DNA of 5,547 nucleotides. It comes from Acidobacteriota bacterium. GTDB lineage: Bacteria > Acidobacteriota > Vicinamibacteria > Vicinamibacterales > UBA8438. The translations under genes and the position numbers were made by a program. The stretch lies in contig WTGR01000333.1 in the NCBI GenBank assembly GCA_011523485.1, positions 1 through 5,547 of the forward strand. Direction: 5' to 3'. Positions 3,752 through 5,547 of this stretch are shown in pieces; the stretch's first letter is position 1, and each line of letters opens with the position of its first letter. The notes below the pieces were generated by a model, which saw only the letters and a program-made list of their open reading frames with translations, was not told where the DNA came from and did no database searches.

Positions 3752-5547
3752 TTAGCCGTCCCAACCGAGCAGCGGGTCTATCGAGCCGGTGGCGATCGGG
3801 TGATAGCCCGGCCGGGCCCGGCGGTAGATCGCGCGTGCCCGATCGCGGCCGGCCGGCGTCGCGGCCAGCGCCGCGTAGAGCGGCAGGATGAGCTTGCGCC
3901 GGCCGATCTCGAGGAGGTAGCGCTCGAGGGGGGCGTCCGCCGGACGGTAGGCGTTACGGATGGCAAGGAGAAACCACTGGTGGGCGATCTCGGCGTTCGG
4001 GGACCCGGTGAGCCCGAACGCGGCGTCCAGCTCCGCCATCCGCGCCGGTTCGAGGCGCTCCGGCAGGACGGCGAGAAAGTGGAGCCACTCGTGCGTCGTC
4101 CAGGCCGCGGTCTCCAGGTCGGCCGCCGGCGCCGCTCCGCCCGCCCATTGCGCCGCCGCCGTCTCGACGATGTCGAACGCCTCGGACGCCGGCCGCGGCG
4201 CATCCGCCGGCAGGCCCGGGGCCCGGACCCACTCCTCCACCGGCACGGCGCCGGCCAGCGCCTCGTCGGCGAGCAGATGCTCGGCCGCGTAGGCGATGAA
4301 ATCGGCCGTCGTGATGCTGCGGAAAGCGAAGTGATCGAAGTAGCCGCGCAGGAACGCGTCGAAACGCTCGCGGCCGGCCGCCTCCTCGAGGCGGCGCAGG
4401 AACAACGCGCCCTTCTCGTAGGGAACCTGCGTCATCCCGGCGTCGGGATCGCGGCCGGCGAGGTCGACGTGCAGGATCTGGTCGGCGTCGTCGAGCCGCT
4501 CGAGGTCGGCGTGCAGCGCGCGCAGACCGAGCACCGCCTCCATCCCCTCGCGGTCCGGCCCGTACACCGCCTCCACGATGCGGCGCTCCAGATAGACCGT
4601 GAAGCCCTCGTTGAGCCAGAAGTCGCGCCACGTGGCGTTGGTCACCAGGTTCCCCGACCACGAGTGCGCCAGCTCGTGGGCCACGAGCGAGACGAGGCTG
4701 CGGTCGCCGGCCAGGATCGTCGGCGTGGCGAAGGTCAGCCGGGGGTTCTCCATGCCGCCGAACGGAAAGCTGGGCGGCAGGACGAGCAGGTCGTAGCGCT
4801 CCCAGCGGTAGGGGCCGTAGAGCCGCTCGGTCGCCGCCATCATCGACTCGGTGTCGGCGAACTCGTCGGCCGCCGCATCCACCACGGACGGCTCCGCGTA
4901 GACGCCCGTCCGCGCGCCCAGCGAACGGAACGCGAGGTCGCCGGCGGCCAGCGCGATCAGGTAGGAGGGGATCGGCTGCGGCATGTCGAAACGGTAGTCG
5001 CCGTCGACCGCCGCCTCCGGATCGTTGGCGGCGCTCATCACGGCGCGCAACCCCGCCGGCGTTCGGATGCGGGCGCCGTAGGTGACCCGTACCGCGGGAC
5101 TGTCCTGCAGCGGGATCCAGCTCCGCGCATGGATTGCCTGCGACTGCGTGAACATGAAGGGCTGCTCGCGGCCGGCGGTCTGCTCCGGCGTCAGCCACTG
5201 CAGGCCCGAAGCGCCGGGGCTCGTCTCGTAGCTCACGCGGGCGCGCGTCGCCTCGGGCGGCAGGACCACGGTGAGCGGGGCGCCCAGAACCGGGTCGGCC
5301 TCGGCCAGCGAGAAGGTCGCGGCGTCGAAGCCGCCGGTGGGCGACCAGCTCTCGACGGCGGTGATCGTCAGATCGCGCGTGTCGAGGATCAGGGCGTCCG
5401 CGCCCTCCACCAGGCGGTCGAACGACAGCATCGCCGACCCGCGCAGGCGCCGCTCGTCGAAACGAACCTCCAGGTCGAGCTCGATGTGCGTGACCCGAAT
5501 CTCGTCGCTGTTGGCGTACGAGTGCAGGTCGCGCCGCGCGGGATCGT
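3752..5547 (-). CDS. M1-family zinc metallopeptidase, leukotriene A4 hydrolase-like aminopeptidase, N-terminus beyond the window
   Basis: The frame is open to the right edge; upstream of the Met codon at 5431 it continues RVTHIELDLEV and SYANSDEIRV, the family's first beta strands, so that Met is internal. About 597 residues are visible, close to the 611 of human LTA4H. Numbering from the 5431 Met, GGMENP (225-230) is the aminopeptidase exopeptidase motif. HELAH (252-256) with Glu275 in NEGF forms the HExxH-x18-E zinc site, and Tyr338 in VPYEKG is the catalytic tyrosine. An armadillo-like C-terminal domain follows, with GRRK (510-513) matching the carboxylate-binding Arg/Lys region of LTA4H and a family-like HPIATGSIDPLL end. 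The expected activity is release of N-terminal amino acids from short peptides; epoxide hydrolase activity is not predictable. Any signal peptide lies outside the window, so location is unknown. It is probably monocistronic relative to hsp20. Confidence 0.95.
   Translation of the reverse strand, partial: DPARRDLHSYANSDEIRVTHIELDLEVRFDERRLRGSAMLSFDRLVEGADALILDTRDLTITAVESWSPTGGFDAATFSLAEADPVLGAPLTVVLPPEATRARVSYETSPGASGLQWLTPEQTAGREQPFMFTQSQAIHARSWIPLQDSPAVRVTYGARIRTPAGLRAVMSAANDPEAAVDGDYRFDMPQPIPSYLIALAAGDLAFRSLGARTGVYAEPSVVDAAADEFADTESMMAATERLYGPYRWERYDLLVLPPSFPFGGMENPRLTFATPTILAGDRSLVSLVAHELAHSWSGNLVTNATWRDFWLNEGFTVYLERRIVEAVYGPDREGMEAVLGLRALHADLERLDDADQILHVDLAGRDPDAGMTQVPYEKGALFLRRLEEAAGRERFDAFLRGYFDHFAFRSITTADFIAYAAEHLLADEALAGAVPVEEWVRAPGLPADAPRPASEAFDIVETAAAQWAGGAAPAADLETAAWTTHEWLHFLAVLPERLEPARMAELDAAFGLTGSPNAEIAHQWFLLAIRNAYRPADAPLERYLLEIGRRKLILPLYAALAATPAGRDRARAIYRRARPGYHPIATGSIDPLLGWDG

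Noticed and set aside
3617..5547. An open frame on the plus strand running without a stop from an ATG at 3617 to the right edge, opposite the whole M1 peptidase gene
   Set aside because: It is codon-aligned with the peptidase frame, so its stops could arise only from sense TTA, CTA or TCA codons, which G/C-ending codon use excludes. The product is Arg/Gly/Val-rich with no domain, while the sense strand encodes a complete active site.

Overview
The window is about 70% G+C by eye, with strongly G/C-ending codons and purine-rich Shine-Dalgarno sites. It looks like a piece of a bacterial chromosome. A GMC oxidoreductase paired with a gluconate-2-dehydrogenase subunit-3 protein, a leukotriene-A4-hydrolase-like M1 peptidase and very high G+C together would suit Acidobacteriota (Vicinamibacteria-like) or another high-G+C environmental lineage such as a myxobacterium. 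That placement is inference; no rRNA or marker gene is present.

Left part, plus strand (1-2361): a GMC-family FAD oxidoreductase whose first few codons lie outside the window is followed after 19 nt by a small Tat-signal protein of the gluconate 2-dehydrogenase subunit 3 family. The pair is most likely an exported, membrane-associated sugar or alcohol dehydrogenase. The small subunit would carry the secretion signal and the large one the flavin and an unusual four-cysteine motif. No cytochrome subunit is seen in the window. Two near-identical 30-nt units, each with a perfect 8-bp hairpin, lie directly behind the operon.

Middle (2434-2930): a possible extended -10 promoter and a foldable leader precede a strong ribosome binding site and a highly charged 86-residue protein of unknown function. 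A convergent intergenic region with a strong hairpin follows.

Right part, minus strand (2931-5547): an Hsp20/alpha-crystallin small heat-shock protein has a 353-nt upstream region holding an A+T-rich promoter island, a dyad resembling a degenerate HspR operator (HAIR), and a possible ECF-sigma-type promoter. Farther right is a large M1 metallopeptidase of the leukotriene A4 hydrolase group. It is cut by the window's right edge, and a hairpin lies just behind its stop codon. The peptidase and hsp20 point the same way but appear to be separate transcription units.

Nothing here amounts to a clearly new multi-gene system. The best leads are the cysteine motif in the oxidoreductase, the tandem hairpin repeat, the hsp20 control region and the uncharacterised 86-residue protein.
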